Part shown: in pieces, positions 9,199 through 18,726 of the stretch
How the letters are laid out: each line of letters starts with the position of its first letter
How positions within the stretch are numbered: the stretch's first letter is position 1
Source of the DNA: an uncultured Christensenella sp.
GTDB lineage: Bacteria > Bacillota > Clostridia > Christensenellales > UBA3700
DNA length: 64,000 nucleotides
Assembly: GCA_910584635.1 (NCBI GenBank)
Contig: CAJUBA010000001.1
Location: forward strand, 124,001-188,000
Reading direction: 5' to 3'
The notes under the pieces: generated by a model
Seen by the model: only the letters and a program-made list of their open reading frames with translations
Told to the model about the DNA's origin: nothing
The model's database searches: none
Translations under genes and position numbers: made by a program

Positions 9199-9921
9199 AT
9201 GAAGAAGTACAGGAGAATTACAAGCGCAGTAACAAATATAATCATTATAGTAATGCTGATAAGCCTTACCGTAGTAAGTTTCAGCGGTCAGTATTCGTCT
9301 TTCGTATCTTTGAACGCGAACGACAGACCGTATTATAAAGGTAATCCGACGAGAGGCGAAGTCGCTCTTATGATAAACGTATACTGGGGTACGGAATATC
9401 TGGACGATATGCTCCAAGTGTTGGAGAATCATAATGCGAAATGCACGTTTTTTGTCGGCGGCAGTTGGGCGAGTAAAAACAGTGAGTATTTGGAGAAGAT
9501 GATTGAAAAGGGACACGAGATTGGTAATCACGGTTATTTTCACAAAGATCACGCTAAACTGAATTACGCGCAAAACGAAAGCGAAATCAAGTCTAATAAC
9601 GTGCTTGTTAACGGACTTACAGGCTATAAAATGACTTTGTTTGCTCCGCCGTCGGGAAGTTTTAACGATATAACGCTCAAAGTGGCGGCAGATTTGGGAA
9701 TGCAGACGATTATGTGGAGCAGAGATACCATTGACTGGCGAGACAAAGACAGTTCGCTGGTATTCAGTCGTGCGACTAATAAAGTAACGGCGGGAGATAT
9801 GATTCTCATGCACCCGACAGCGCATACTTTGGCGGCGTTGGGAGAGATATTATCTTTCTATGAGGAGAATAATTTAACTCCCGTAACGGTATCTCAAATA
9901 ATCAAGCAAGAGATTATTTAG
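9199..9921 (+). CDS. ylxY: YlxY-type polysaccharide deacetylase-family protein, membrane anchored
   Basis: NodB-fold protein of 240 residues with an N-terminal hydrophobic anchor (about 12-32). The fold is marked by CTFFVGGSWASKN, the HxxxH of GHEIGNHGYFHKDH, and late MILMHPTAHT. The first NodB motif, normally TFDDG, reads MINVYWGTEY, as in Bacillus YlxY, so the catalytic Asp pair is missing. It lies between pnp and an M16 peptidase gene, exactly the Bacillus pnp-ylxY-mlpA order, which supports the YlxY name. Cell-wall or spore-cortex work is inferred; the loss of the Asp questions whether it is a working deacetylase. Confidence 0.82.
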   Translation: MKKYRRITSAVTNIIIIVMLISLTVVSFSGQYSSFVSLNANDRPYYKGNPTRGEVALMINVYWGTEYLDDMLQVLENHNAKCTFFVGGSWASKNSEYLEKMIEKGHEIGNHGYFHKDHAKLNYAQNESEIKSNNVLVNGLTGYKMTLFAPPSGSFNDITLKVAADLGMQTIMWSRDTIDWRDKDSSLVFSRATNKVTAGDMILMHPTAHTLAALGEILSFYEENNLTPVTVSQIIKQEII

Positions 9922-9944
9922 ATAGCATAAATAAAACAAACTTG

Positions 9945-9976
9945 TTTATTGTCGACAAAAGTCGGCAATAAATTTT
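9945..9976 (+). terminator. Terminator after ylxY
   Basis: A 12-bp stem (TTTATTGTCGAC / GTCGGCAATAAA, one G-U) with an AAAA loop, then TTTT. Confidence 0.8.
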
Positions 9977-10009
9977 ATATCGTAATATAGGCAAGCGTTA
10001 CTAATATAC

Positions 10010-10038
10010 TTTACTATTGATAATAATTATTGTAGAAT
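10010..10038 (+). promoter_or_regulatory. Possible promoter for the M16 peptidase gene
   Basis: TTTACT and TAGAAT with a 17-nt spacer. Both boxes are weak matches in a very AT-rich stretch. A TTTGTCGAA just downstream resembles a Spo0A box core but could be chance. Confidence 0.4.
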
Positions 10039-10076
10039 AATATTAAATTGACTTTGTCGAAGATGGAGATTATATT

Positions 10077-11330
10077 ATGAACAAGATACACAGATTTTCA
10101 AGCGGACTTCGTCTGGCGTATAAATACTCGCCGTCGGTCAGATCGGTAGGAATAGCGGTAATGACCGGAGTAGGCAGCGGGAATGAAACAAAGGATAATA
10201 ACGGCATTTCCCATTTTATCGAACACATGTATTTCAAAGGCACAAAGGATAAGAGCGCTTTTGAGATAGTGGAGTACGTGGACGGAATAGGCGCGCAGAT
10301 AAACGCGTTTACGTCTAAACAGACTACTTGTTTTTACACGCTGTCTATCGACACCCAAGCGGAAAATTGCGCTAAAATATTAAGCGAAATTTTGTTTGAA
10401 TCCACGTTTGACGAAAGCGAAATGGAGAGAGAAAAAGGCGTCGTGTTGGAAGAAATATCTATGTGCGAAGACGATAACTCCGACGTGGTATTGGATTTGC
10501 TTGCAGAAGGATATTTTGGTAAGAATCCACTCGGTATGACTATTTTGGGAGAGAGGAAAAACGTTAAGAATTTTACAAGACATGATTTGCTCGATTATAT
10601 TTCGAACAATTATTGCGCGGAAAGCAGCGTTGTGTCGATAGTGGGAAATATTTCGTTTGAAAAAGCCAAAGAACTGTGCGAAAAATATTTTGAAGGCAAA
10701 TTTTCTTGCAATTGCAATCGCGACTGGCGCGATATAAATCACAAGACGCAGAGAAGCGTTAAGAGCAAGTTTAAGGACATCGAACAGTCGAATATCGCAA
10801 TAGGTTTTCCCGCTTTTGAATATGGCAGCAAGTATACTATGGCGGAATTGTTGGTAAATACTATTGTCGGCGGAGGAATGAGTTCAAGACTCTTTCAGGA
10901 AGTCAGAGAAAAAAGAGGTTTGGCTTATAACGTATACACTTATAATTCTTCTTATATCAACAACGGACTGTTGTCGCTGTATATAGGTACGAACGTTGAA
11001 TCAGTAAAAAAAGCCGTTGACTGCACTTTGGATCTTATCGAAGAATTGAGAAAGAACGGACTTACCAAAAGAGAGTTGGAAAGAGGAATAGAACAACTTA
11101 AAGGTTCTTACGTTTTGGGACAGGAGAGTACCGGAATGATGATGAGAGTAAACGCAAAAAACACGCTGTTTGCCGATAAAATTTTCGATATAGACGAGAA
11201 AATAAAGGAGATTGAAAATATTACTATCGAACAGACCAAAGACGTAATCGACTATTCGTACGATATAACTAAGGCAAGTATAGCGTATATAGGTAAAAAA
11301 CCTAAATGCGATATAGATAAGTTGATTTGA
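10077..11330 (+). CDS. mlpA: M16-family zinc metalloprotease, MlpA/YmxG type
   Basis: Insulinase/processing-peptidase family protein of 417 residues with the inverted zinc motif HFIEH (H46, E49, H50) after GVGSGNETKDNNGISHF, and the C-terminal-half signature GGGMSSRLFQEVREKRGLAY. Bacillus MlpA affects extracellular protease levels and sits just after ylxY, as here. A terminator precedes and follows it, so it is likely transcribed alone. The start has GGAG 9 nt upstream. Substrate unknown. Confidence 0.9.
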   Translation: MNKIHRFSSGLRLAYKYSPSVRSVGIAVMTGVGSGNETKDNNGISHFIEHMYFKGTKDKSAFEIVEYVDGIGAQINAFTSKQTTCFYTLSIDTQAENCAKILSEILFESTFDESEMEREKGVVLEEISMCEDDNSDVVLDLLAEGYFGKNPLGMTILGERKNVKNFTRHDLLDYISNNYCAESSVVSIVGNISFEKAKELCEKYFEGKFSCNCNRDWRDINHKTQRSVKSKFKDIEQSNIAIGFPAFEYGSKYTMAELLVNTIVGGGMSSRLFQEVREKRGLAYNVYTYNSSYINNGLLSLYIGTNVESVKKAVDCTLDLIEELRKNGLTKRELERGIEQLKGSYVLGQESTGMMMRVNAKNTLFADKIFDIDEKIKEIENITIEQTKDVIDYSYDITKASIAYIGKKPKCDIDKLI

Positions 11331-11364
11331 CAAATCGGAACAGATTAACTGTATAGGGCGGGAT

Positions 11365-11389
11365 AAAGATAGGCAAGCCTATCTTTTTT
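11365..11389 (+). terminator. Terminator after the M16 peptidase gene
   Basis: AAAGATAGG / CCTATCTTT stem, CAAG loop, run of T. Confidence 0.9.
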
Positions 11390-11537
11390 CGTATAATATG
11401 GAGTAAAAAGGGGTATTTAGTCAAAAAATATGGGCAAAAACGGTATTAGATGTATAAATATTTACACATTTCGAGACTTGATAAGGTAAAATCGTTTTTG
11501 AGACCGCTTTATTATAATAATAATTGAATTAAAAATA

Positions 11538-11566
11538 TTGTAATTCAATGTATGATGTGGTATAAT
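11538..11566 (+). promoter_or_regulatory. Predicted promoter of the ftsK-pgsA-rimO-cinA-recA unit
   Basis: TTGTAA and TATAAT with a 17-nt spacer, 28 nt before the ftsK ATG. No other clear promoter was seen as far as recA, where the gaps are 33 nt or less. Confidence 0.65.
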
Positions 11567-11594
11567 CTAACATGAGATTATAAGGAGAAATTCA

Positions 11595-14500
11595 ATGCCA
11601 AAAGGTTACGAAGATAACAATCAAAATAAGAGGGCGAAATCAAACCGTACGAACGGAATAGTAATTACTATTATTTTTGTTGCAATGGACTTGATTTTGT
11701 TGGGCGTATTCGGAAAAGCGGGAGAAGTCCTCGTAGACTTTTTCGTCGGAGTGTTCGGTTACGCTATATACGGATACAGTTTTGCGATGACGTTGGTAGG
11801 GGTATTGATGTGTCTTAACGTCAAACCTAAGCAGAACGCAAAGATAATTTTACTTTACGTCGCTATTGCGGTATTGGTAATTATTTTTGCTCATATTCTT
11901 GTTTCGCGCGCCTATACTCAAAACGGTTGGGGAAATTATATAAGTCAATCCTATAAAAGCGCGAATACTGCAGGAGGCGCGATTGCGAGCATATTCCTTT
12001 ATCCGTTCGCGATGAAGAAAATCTATATACTCAGTCTGGTTGCCAACGGAATTCTTGCTACAGGACTTATCGTGATAGCGGTATTGTTGCAAGTAAATAT
12101 AGATATAAATTTAGAAAGATTTACTCGAAAAAAATATAAAAAGATATCCAGCGGTCAAAATGAGAACGTAGGAATGTTTGACGTCGACTATCAATCGGAA
12201 AACGTAGTCAATCTCAACAATCACACTGTTGACGGTAAAGATATGGGCGACAGTCTGTACGCAAAGGGCAGAAGAAAGAACAGTTTGGATAATTATGTTC
12301 CTATAGACAGAATTAACGTGTCGGAGGAGCAGGATTTTGATATTTACAGCAATAATTTTGTCGGCGAAGACGCTCAACTTATTTTGGATACCAACGAAAT
12401 CAGAAACGAAGCGGACAGACCGGATTTGATTTATGCAAGCGAGGACATAGACAGTATTGACAGAACGGTGGACATTTCCCTCGCTCAAAAAGAGATATTC
12501 GGGATAGACGGTTTCGGCAAAATGAACGTTATCGACGAAGGAAAACAGGAATCGCCCATAGAAAATATTCCGTCGCAAAAGGAAAACTCATATACTCAAA
12601 ATTACGACGCATCCAGATACGCAGGGTTTTCCACCAGCGAAAGATTGCGCATCATGGCTGAAAACGAAAGAAGAAGCAAACAAAACGCTTCGGGTAATGA
12701 TTTTAGGGCGTCGGAAAACCATACTACAGGCTCTCAACAGAGTTTCGGCGAGAAGATAAGCGAAATTTTGAATAAAAAACCGTCTTACAAAGCGGAAGAA
12801 AACGAGCGTAAAAGCCAACCTATCGAACGAATTACGTTTGATACGCAGCCTGAACCGACTGTTAAATCTGAAAAAGCGGCTGATTTCGACTTCAAGGCTT
12901 TGAAGAACGGTAACAACGTAAACGCGGATAAAAAAGAGGACGAGGTTGTAAAATCCGATACCGAAAAAGTTCAGGATAAGACTGAAACAAAAGAAATAGA
13001 GTCGATGGACGATTTTATCGCCAATATCAACAGGCAGAAAAAGCAGGAAGATACGCCTCAAATCAAAAACTACGACGCTACTAAAAACGTAGAAATCAAG
13101 GCGGAGAAGGCTCAGCCTACCGACGGTTATTTCCAAAAGACTTTCGAACCTAAGCCTATTACGCCAAAACAGCCGATAGTTCCCAAGACTCCGGTAAACA
13201 AAATCGAAGAAAAGCCGGTTAAGAAGGAAGAAACCGAAAAGAAAGAGGAAAAACCCAAAGAGAAAATCAAGAGAAGTCCTTATATTCCGCCGAGCGTAGA
13301 TAATCTTAAAGATTATATAGATAAGAGCGATTATCAAGAAGACTTCAACGCTAAGGCGAAAATCATCGAAGAAACCTATGCCGATTTCGGAATAGACGTA
13401 TGCGTAAAAAATATCGTCAGCGGACCTACGGTAACAAGATTCGAGTTTGAAGTTCTCTCCAAGATAGACGTTCAACTTATCCGTAAAAAGGCGGACAACC
13501 TTTTGATGTATCTTGCGGTAACGTCGATAAGAATCGAAGCGCCGATACCGGGTAAATCGCTTTGCGGTATTGAAATACCTAACGCTAAGAGAAAAACGGT
13601 CGGATTGAAAGAGTTTATCGAAAACGAAGAATTCAAGAGCAAGAGCGACGGATTGTATTTTGCGCTCGGTAAAGACGTAGATAATAACTGTCATTTTGAA
13701 GATCTTACCGATTTCCCGCACGGACTTATAGCAGGCGGAACGGGTAGCGGTAAATCAGTATGTCTTAACACTATGCTGTGTTCTTTGGTATACAAGTATT
13801 CGCCTGAAGAATTGAGAATAGTATTGGTCGATCCGAAAAGAGTAGAATTCGGTCAGTACAGAGGACTTCCGCATTTGCTTACTCCGCAAATTTACAACAC
13901 GCCAAAAGAATCTTTGGTAATTCTCAGATGGTTGGTTGAGGAAATGTCTAGAAGATATTCTTTGTTCGAAACTTACGGAGTGAATAAATTGCCTACTTTT
14001 AATATGCTCGACGAAGTAATAGCCGAAGATAAGAAATTGCCTTATATTGTCGCTATCATAGACGAGGTAGGCGATATAATGGTCAGCGAATACGCGAAAG
14101 AATTCGAAACGCTCGTAATCACTTTGGCACAGAAAGCGCGCGCGAGCGGTATACACTTGATTCTTGCTACACAAAGACCTTCGGTAGACGTCATAACGGG
14201 ACTTATAAAGAGTAACTTGCCTACGCGTATAGCGTTTGCCGTTGCTTCCGGAGTGGACAGTAAAACTATTTTGGATACCGTCGGAGCGGAAGAACTTCTC
14301 GGTAAAGGCGATATGCTTATAAAGACGAGAAAGTTGTCCAAGCAACTTGAAAGATTGCAAAATCCGTTTGTAGACGATATTGAAATCAAAAATATCATGT
14401 CCGATATAATCAAGCACAATCAGGCTTATTACGACGAGAGCGTAGAAAACAGAATAAAAGAAATGTCCGAGCCGCCTAAGACGGAAGAGAGCGTAAATCC

Positions 14501-14768
14501 CAAAGATATTAAGGAATTCGATTTTCCGGACGACCTTATTCCCGACGTTTTGAGAAAAATCGCGGGATCGGATAAAGTGTCTATATCGGGATTGCAAAGA
14601 GCATTTTCGATAGGATTCTCGAGAGGCGGAAAGATTTATGACTGGTTGCTTAACGTAGGATATACGGAAAAAACTGCGGACAACAAATGTATTTGCCGTC
14701 TTAGCGCCGAAGAAGTCGAAGAAATCATCGAGGGCGCAAGAACGGGCGACGGCGATAGCGAAGAATAA
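11595..14768 (+). CDS. ftsK: DNA translocase FtsK/SpoIIIE
   Basis: Membrane-anchored hexameric DNA pump for chromosome segregation at division or sporulation septa; 1057 residues, long for the SpoIIIE group (about 790). About four hydrophobic segments lie within residues 20-170. A very long polar, charged linker follows (about 180-570). The motor has Walker A GGTGSGKSV (near 713-721), Walker B-like IVAIIDE (near 818) and ATQRPSVDVITGLIKSN. A C-terminal gamma winged helix (SISGLQRAFSIGFSRGGKI) would read orienting DNA sequences. AAGGAGA precedes the ATG. The only FtsK-type gene here, so whether it serves division, sporulation or both cannot be told. Confidence 0.95.
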   Translation: MPKGYEDNNQNKRAKSNRTNGIVITIIFVAMDLILLGVFGKAGEVLVDFFVGVFGYAIYGYSFAMTLVGVLMCLNVKPKQNAKIILLYVAIAVLVIIFAHILVSRAYTQNGWGNYISQSYKSANTAGGAIASIFLYPFAMKKIYILSLVANGILATGLIVIAVLLQVNIDINLERFTRKKYKKISSGQNENVGMFDVDYQSENVVNLNNHTVDGKDMGDSLYAKGRRKNSLDNYVPIDRINVSEEQDFDIYSNNFVGEDAQLILDTNEIRNEADRPDLIYASEDIDSIDRTVDISLAQKEIFGIDGFGKMNVIDEGKQESPIENIPSQKENSYTQNYDASRYAGFSTSERLRIMAENERRSKQNASGNDFRASENHTTGSQQSFGEKISEILNKKPSYKAEENERKSQPIERITFDTQPEPTVKSEKAADFDFKALKNGNNVNADKKEDEVVKSDTEKVQDKTETKEIESMDDFIANINRQKKQEDTPQIKNYDATKNVEIKAEKAQPTDGYFQKTFEPKPITPKQPIVPKTPVNKIEEKPVKKEETEKKEEKPKEKIKRSPYIPPSVDNLKDYIDKSDYQEDFNAKAKIIEETYADFGIDVCVKNIVSGPTVTRFEFEVLSKIDVQLIRKKADNLLMYLAVTSIRIEAPIPGKSLCGIEIPNAKRKTVGLKEFIENEEFKSKSDGLYFALGKDVDNNCHFEDLTDFPHGLIAGGTGSGKSVCLNTMLCSLVYKYSPEELRIVLVDPKRVEFGQYRGLPHLLTPQIYNTPKESLVILRWLVEEMSRRYSLFETYGVNKLPTFNMLDEVIAEDKKLPYIVAIIDEVGDIMVSEYAKEFETLVITLAQKARASGIHLILATQRPSVDVITGLIKSNLPTRIAFAVASGVDSKTILDTVGAEELLGKGDMLIKTRKLSKQLERLQNPFVDDIEIKNIMSDIIKHNQAYYDESVENRIKEMSEPPKTEESVNPKDIKEFDFPDDLIPDVLRKIAGSDKVSISGLQRAFSIGFSRGGKIYDWLLNVGYTEKTADNKCICRLSAEEVEEIIEGARTGDGDSEE

Positions 14769-14801
14769 CGGGGAAAGAGTTTATTTATTAGGAGAAGTAA
14801 A

Positions 14802-15428
14802 ATGAATGGCAATTCGGCAATAACTTTGCCAACGAAAATAACGATTGTAAGACTTGTCATGATACCTATGTTGATTGTCAGTTACTGTCTTCAACCTTTA
14901 TATGAGTATCTGTTTATAATAACGTCGGCGTTATTTATCATAGCGTCTTTGACAGACTTTGTCGACGGTCATATCGCAAGGAAGTATAATATGGTAAGCG
15001 ATTTGGGAAAACTGCTTGACCCAATAGCGGACAAAGTTTTAGTCGCTACCGGTCTGTTTATTTTGATAGACGGAAATTATATTCCCGAAGTGCCTTACAT
15101 AGAATTGATATGTTCGGTAATTATTATCGCAAGAGAGTTCATGATAGGCGTTATAAGACAGGTAGCCGCGCTTAAAAGCGTTGCGTTGGCGGCTGATAAA
15201 CTGGGTAAAATCAAAACGGCAAGCACAATGTTTGCGCTAACCTTCTTACTGTGTTCGGCGCATTCCGGAGTAGTATTTGAAGTATTTAAGTACGCGGGAT
15301 TTGCGTTGTTGATAATAGCGACGGCGGTTACGGTAATATCAGGTATAAATTATATTGTCAAAAACAAGACTTTGCTTTTCGGGGCGAAGAATGACGACGC
15401 AAAGGAAAATAACGAGGAAAACGAATGA
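14802..15428 (+). CDS. pgsA: CDP-diacylglycerol-glycerol-3-phosphate 3-phosphatidyltransferase
   Basis: Integral membrane enzyme that makes phosphatidylglycerophosphate from CDP-diacylglycerol and glycerol-3-phosphate. The complete CDP-alcohol phosphotransferase motif is seen: DG-HI-AR-8 residues-G-KLL-D-PIA-D (in DGHIARKYNMVSDLGKLLD). Length 208 and several hydrophobic segments fit. It sits 33 nt after ftsK with TAGGAGAAG before the ATG, and its stop overlaps rimO by 4 nt (ATGA). The pgsA-cinA-recA neighbourhood is conserved in Bacillota. Confidence 0.95.
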   Translation: MNGNSAITLPTKITIVRLVMIPMLIVSYCLQPLYEYLFIITSALFIIASLTDFVDGHIARKYNMVSDLGKLLDPIADKVLVATGLFILIDGNYIPEVPYIELICSVIIIAREFMIGVIRQVAALKSVALAADKLGKIKTASTMFALTFLLCSAHSGVVFEVFKYAGFALLIIATAVTVISGINYIVKNKTLLFGAKNDDAKENNEENE

Positions 15429-16747
15429 AAATAGGCGTTGTGTCTTTGGGATGCGATAAGAACAGAATAGACAGCGAAAATATGCTTGCTTATTTGCAAG
15501 ACGACGGGTACGAACTAACGGGCGATCCTTCTTTGGCTGAAATAATTATAGTCAATACCTGCGGATTTATAGACAGCGCGAAACAAGAAGCGATAGATAC
15601 CGTCTTGGAAATGTCCGAATATAAAAAAGGTAAATGTAAGTATCTGATAGTAACCGGTTGTCTTCCTCAGAGATATATGTCCGATATGGCTGACGGCTTT
15701 CCCGAAGTGGATATGTTTTTGGGTACTGCTAATTATCATATTCTGCCCAAACTTATTAAAGATTTGGTTGCAGGCAGAAGTGAGCGCACGTATACAAACG
15801 ATAAGGACGTAAGACATTTTTCTCCTAAAAGAGTGCTTACGACACCGTATCACTACGCGTACTTGAAAATTGCTGAAGGATGCGATAACAAATGTACGTA
15901 TTGCGCTATTCCGAATATCAGAGGCAAATATACGTCCAGAAAAATAGAGGACATAGTAGACGAAGCGCAATCGCTAGTTAAGGATTACGGAATAAAAGAA
16001 CTGATTATAGTGGCGCAAGACGTGTCCAGATACGGCGTTGATTTGTACGGCGAAGTAAAGTTGATACAACTTTTGGAGAAGTTGTCCGAATTGGACGTGG
16101 ACTGGATAAGACTGCTGTATTTATATCCCGAAAATATAACGGAAACGTTGATTGATTACATAGCGGGCAATCCCAAGATATGTAATTATATTGATATGCC
16201 GTGTCAGCATATAAGCGACGGTATCCTGAAACTTATGAACAGAAGGATTAAGTCTGAGCAGATTTATAATCTTATCGATATGATAAGAAGCAAAGGCGAC
16301 TTTACTATCAGGTCAACGTTTATCGTAGGATTTCCGCGAGAAAGCGAAGAGGATTTTGCGGAGTTGGAAAAATTTATATCAACGGCAAAACTCGATAGAT
16401 GCGGATTTTTCGCATATTCGCAAGAAGACGGAACCCCCGCTAGCAGACTAAGCGGACAAATCGAAGAAGACGTAAAACTTCAAAGACAGGAAAGACTGTA
16501 CGCTTTGCAAGAAAACGTGATGATAGAAAATATGAAATCGAGATTGGGAAAGCAATTGGACGTACTTTACGAAGGTATCGATTACGATATGCAAATGTTT
16601 TATGGGAGAAGTATGTTTGACGCTCCGCAAATCGATACGAATATTTATTTCGTCGCAGACAAACCTTTGGAAATAGGCAGGATATATAAGGTCATGATTG
16701 AAGAACTTGACGGAGAAGATTACATAGGCAGAGCGGTGTTCGACTGA
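15425..16747 (+). CDS. rimO: Ribosomal protein uS12 methylthiotransferase RimO
   Basis: Radical SAM methylthiotransferase adding a methylthio group to an Asp of ribosomal protein S12. 440 residues. The N-terminal UPF0004 domain has the cluster cysteines in LGCDKNRIDSE, VNTCGFIDSA and TGCLPQRY. The radical SAM motif CDNKCTYC lies near 153-160, and a C-terminal TRAM domain (about 375-440) follows. The GCDKNRIDSE start distinguishes RimO from MiaB (GCQMN), which is the separate gene at 63097. It overlaps pgsA by 4 nt. Confidence 0.95.
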   Translation: MKIGVVSLGCDKNRIDSENMLAYLQDDGYELTGDPSLAEIIIVNTCGFIDSAKQEAIDTVLEMSEYKKGKCKYLIVTGCLPQRYMSDMADGFPEVDMFLGTANYHILPKLIKDLVAGRSERTYTNDKDVRHFSPKRVLTTPYHYAYLKIAEGCDNKCTYCAIPNIRGKYTSRKIEDIVDEAQSLVKDYGIKELIIVAQDVSRYGVDLYGEVKLIQLLEKLSELDVDWIRLLYLYPENITETLIDYIAGNPKICNYIDMPCQHISDGILKLMNRRIKSEQIYNLIDMIRSKGDFTIRSTFIVGFPRESEEDFAELEKFISTAKLDRCGFFAYSQEDGTPASRLSGQIEEDVKLQRQERLYALQENVMIENMKSRLGKQLDVLYEGIDYDMQMFYGRSMFDAPQIDTNIYFVADKPLEIGRIYKVMIEELDGEDYIGRAVFD

Positions 16748-16767
16748 CGTTCGAAAAGGGAGGAATT

Positions 16768-17475
16768 ATGATAGAAACATGTAAAAATTATTGCGTTCTG
16801 AAAGCCTTTGACATAGACGGAGATATGTTGGTCAAATGTCGGGAATTGGCAAACGTCGACGGCGTTAGTTTGGAATTCGCTCAAAGAAATTTGGACTGCA
16901 AACTTACTTTGATAAATAAGAGCGCAAGCGATATAACTTATCAAAGAATACTCGACGGTATATTGGAACTTCTAAAAAGCAACGTTTACGCAAATTATGA
17001 CACGACGCTAGAACAGTGTTTGATTGAAAACGCGCGAAGCAAAGGCGCAAAAATCGCCGTCGCGGAGTCGCTTACAGGCGGTATGATTTGTTCAAGACTC
17101 GTAAACGTTCCGGGAAGCAGTTCCGTACTTTACGAAGGATTCGTAACTTACGACGCTTCCGCAAAAGTCCGCAGACTTCACGTAAAACTCTCTACGATCG
17201 AGGAACACGGTGTTGTCAGCGAAGAAGTGGCTAAAGAGATGGCTTACGGGCTTTTGCAAAACAACGAAATAGATTTCGCAATTTCGACTACGGGTTGCGC
17301 GGGACCTCAAAGCGACGAATACGATACTCCCGTCGGACTTTCGTATATCGGAATAGGAAGCAGAGAAGGTATACAGGTGTTCGATACATTTTTTGACAAA
17401 GACAGAAATGAGATTAGAAAATGCGTAACAAATACGGCGTTGTATTTGGCATTGAAAAATATAAAAGAACTTTAA
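16768..17475 (+). CDS. cinA: CinA-like NMN amidohydrolase lacking the N-terminal MoaB-like domain
   Basis: 235 residues against about 415 for full CinA. The C-terminal half is a clear CinA_C/PncC domain: VAESLTGGMICSRLVNVPGSS, GFVTYDASAK, GVVSEEVAKEMA and TTGCAGPQ, which deamidates nicotinamide mononucleotide in pyridine nucleotide recycling. The first 80 residues resemble the middle KH-like segment of full-length CinA, but the MoaB-like COG1058 domain is absent. The upstream DNA is taken by rimO only 20 nt away, so this is a stable short form rather than a wrong start. It sits 12 nt before recA, the classical cinA-recA linkage. Confidence 0.88.
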   Translation: MIETCKNYCVLKAFDIDGDMLVKCRELANVDGVSLEFAQRNLDCKLTLINKSASDITYQRILDGILELLKSNVYANYDTTLEQCLIENARSKGAKIAVAESLTGGMICSRLVNVPGSSSVLYEGFVTYDASAKVRRLHVKLSTIEEHGVVSEEVAKEMAYGLLQNNEIDFAISTTGCAGPQSDEYDTPVGLSYIGIGSREGIQVFDTFFDKDRNEIRKCVTNTALYLALKNIKEL

Positions 17476-17487
17476 GACGAGGTAGAT

Positions 17488-18492
17488 ATGGAAAAGAAAA
17501 ATGTTGAAAAAGAAAAATCCGAACTTATAGCGGACGCGATTTCCAAAATCGAAAAGCAGTACGGAAAAGGCTCGATTATTAAATTGGGCGACAAAGAAAT
17601 AGAGCAGATAGACGTAATAAGCACGGGTTGTCTTACGCTTGATATGGCTTTGGGAGTCGGCGGTTTGCCTAAGGGCAGAATAATAGAAATATACGGACCG
17701 GAATCTTCGGGTAAGACTACGGTCGCGTTGCATGCTATCGCGTCTTGTCAGGCTGCGGGCGGATTGGCGGCATTTGTCGACGCCGAACACGCGCTTGATC
17801 CTATCTATGCGGAGAAATTGGGCGTAAACGTAAAAGAACTTTATGTCAGCCAACCGGATGACGGAGAACAGGCGCTCGATATTGTCGAAACTATGGTAAG
17901 AAGCAACGCCATGGATATTATCGTTGTCGATTCCGTTGCGGCGCTTACACCTAAGGCGGAAATAGATGGGGAAATGGGACAGGCTGTAGTAGGTTTGCAA
18001 GCAAGACTTATGTCGCAAGCGGCAAGAAAACTTACCGCCATCATCAATAAGACGAAAACTTGCGTTGTATTTATAAATCAGTTGAGAGAAAAAGTCGGAG
18101 TAATGTTCGGAAATCCCGAAGTTACGCCCGGCGGTAAAGCGTTGAAATTCTATTCGAGTATAAGAATAGAGGTAAGAAAAGGCGACGCTATCAAGGACGG
18201 AAGCGAGTTTGTCGGAAACAGAGCGAAAGCAAAAGTCGTCAAGAATAAAGTCGCTCCTCCGTTCAGAACTGCGGAATTCGATATTATATACGGCAAAGGC
18301 ATCTCAAATAACGGTTGTCTTGTTGACGTTGGCGTAAGTTTGGATATACTTAAAAAGAGCGGATCGTGGATAAGTTACAATGACGAGAAAATCGGACAGG
18401 GAAGAGATAAGACGATACAGTACCTTGAAGACAATCCCGAAGTTGCGTTGGAAATCCAAAACAAGATTATGGAAAAGGCGAAAGAAGAATAA
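17488..18492 (+). CDS. recA: Recombinase RecA
   Basis: Strand-exchange ATPase and LexA co-protease, 334 residues. Walker A GPESSGKTT is at residues 70-78; the Walker B region is DIIVVDSVAAL; loop L2 lies around VFINQLREKVGVMFGNPE. The protein is slightly short at the acidic C-terminus. It is preceded by cinA at 12 nt and followed by a terminator. I saw no convincing Bacillus-type LexA box near it. Confidence 0.98.
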   Translation: MEKKNVEKEKSELIADAISKIEKQYGKGSIIKLGDKEIEQIDVISTGCLTLDMALGVGGLPKGRIIEIYGPESSGKTTVALHAIASCQAAGGLAAFVDAEHALDPIYAEKLGVNVKELYVSQPDDGEQALDIVETMVRSNAMDIIVVDSVAALTPKAEIDGEMGQAVVGLQARLMSQAARKLTAIINKTKTCVVFINQLREKVGVMFGNPEVTPGGKALKFYSSIRIEVRKGDAIKDGSEFVGNRAKAKVVKNKVAPPFRTAEFDIIYGKGISNNGCLVDVGVSLDILKKSGSWISYNDEKIGQGRDKTIQYLEDNPEVALEIQNKIMEKAKEE

Positions 18493-18501
18493 AAAATACA
18501 T

Positions 18502-18525
18502 AAAAGGCGGGCAACCGCCTTTTTT
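18502..18525 (+). terminator. Terminator after recA
   Basis: AAAAGGCGG / CCGCCTTTT stem with a GCAA tetraloop, then T-run. Confidence 0.93.
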
Positions 18526-18637
18526 CTCTGCGCATTACTATTTATTTATTCGATACAATATCTTGATATTGAAAATAAATCGTAACCTATATATACTGAA
18601 AATATAAAATATTATAATAATTATAATATAATTACTA

Positions 18638-18667
18638 TTGACTTTATAACTTCAAATGGGATATAAT
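18638..18667 (+). promoter_or_regulatory. Predicted promoter of rny
   Basis: TTGACT (18638-18643) and TATAAT (18662-18667) with an 18-nt spacer, about 60 nt before the rny start. Confidence 0.65.
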
Positions 18668-18726
18668 TTAATTGCATAAAATTTTTTTATGTTGTAACTT
18701 AAAAATTTAATAAAGAGGAGGCAAAA

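Noticed and set aside
10053..10060. Spo0A box (TTGTCGAA) before the M16 peptidase gene.
   Set aside because: A single 7-8 nt match is expected several times by chance in 64 kb, and its position downstream of the possible -10 fits no clear model.
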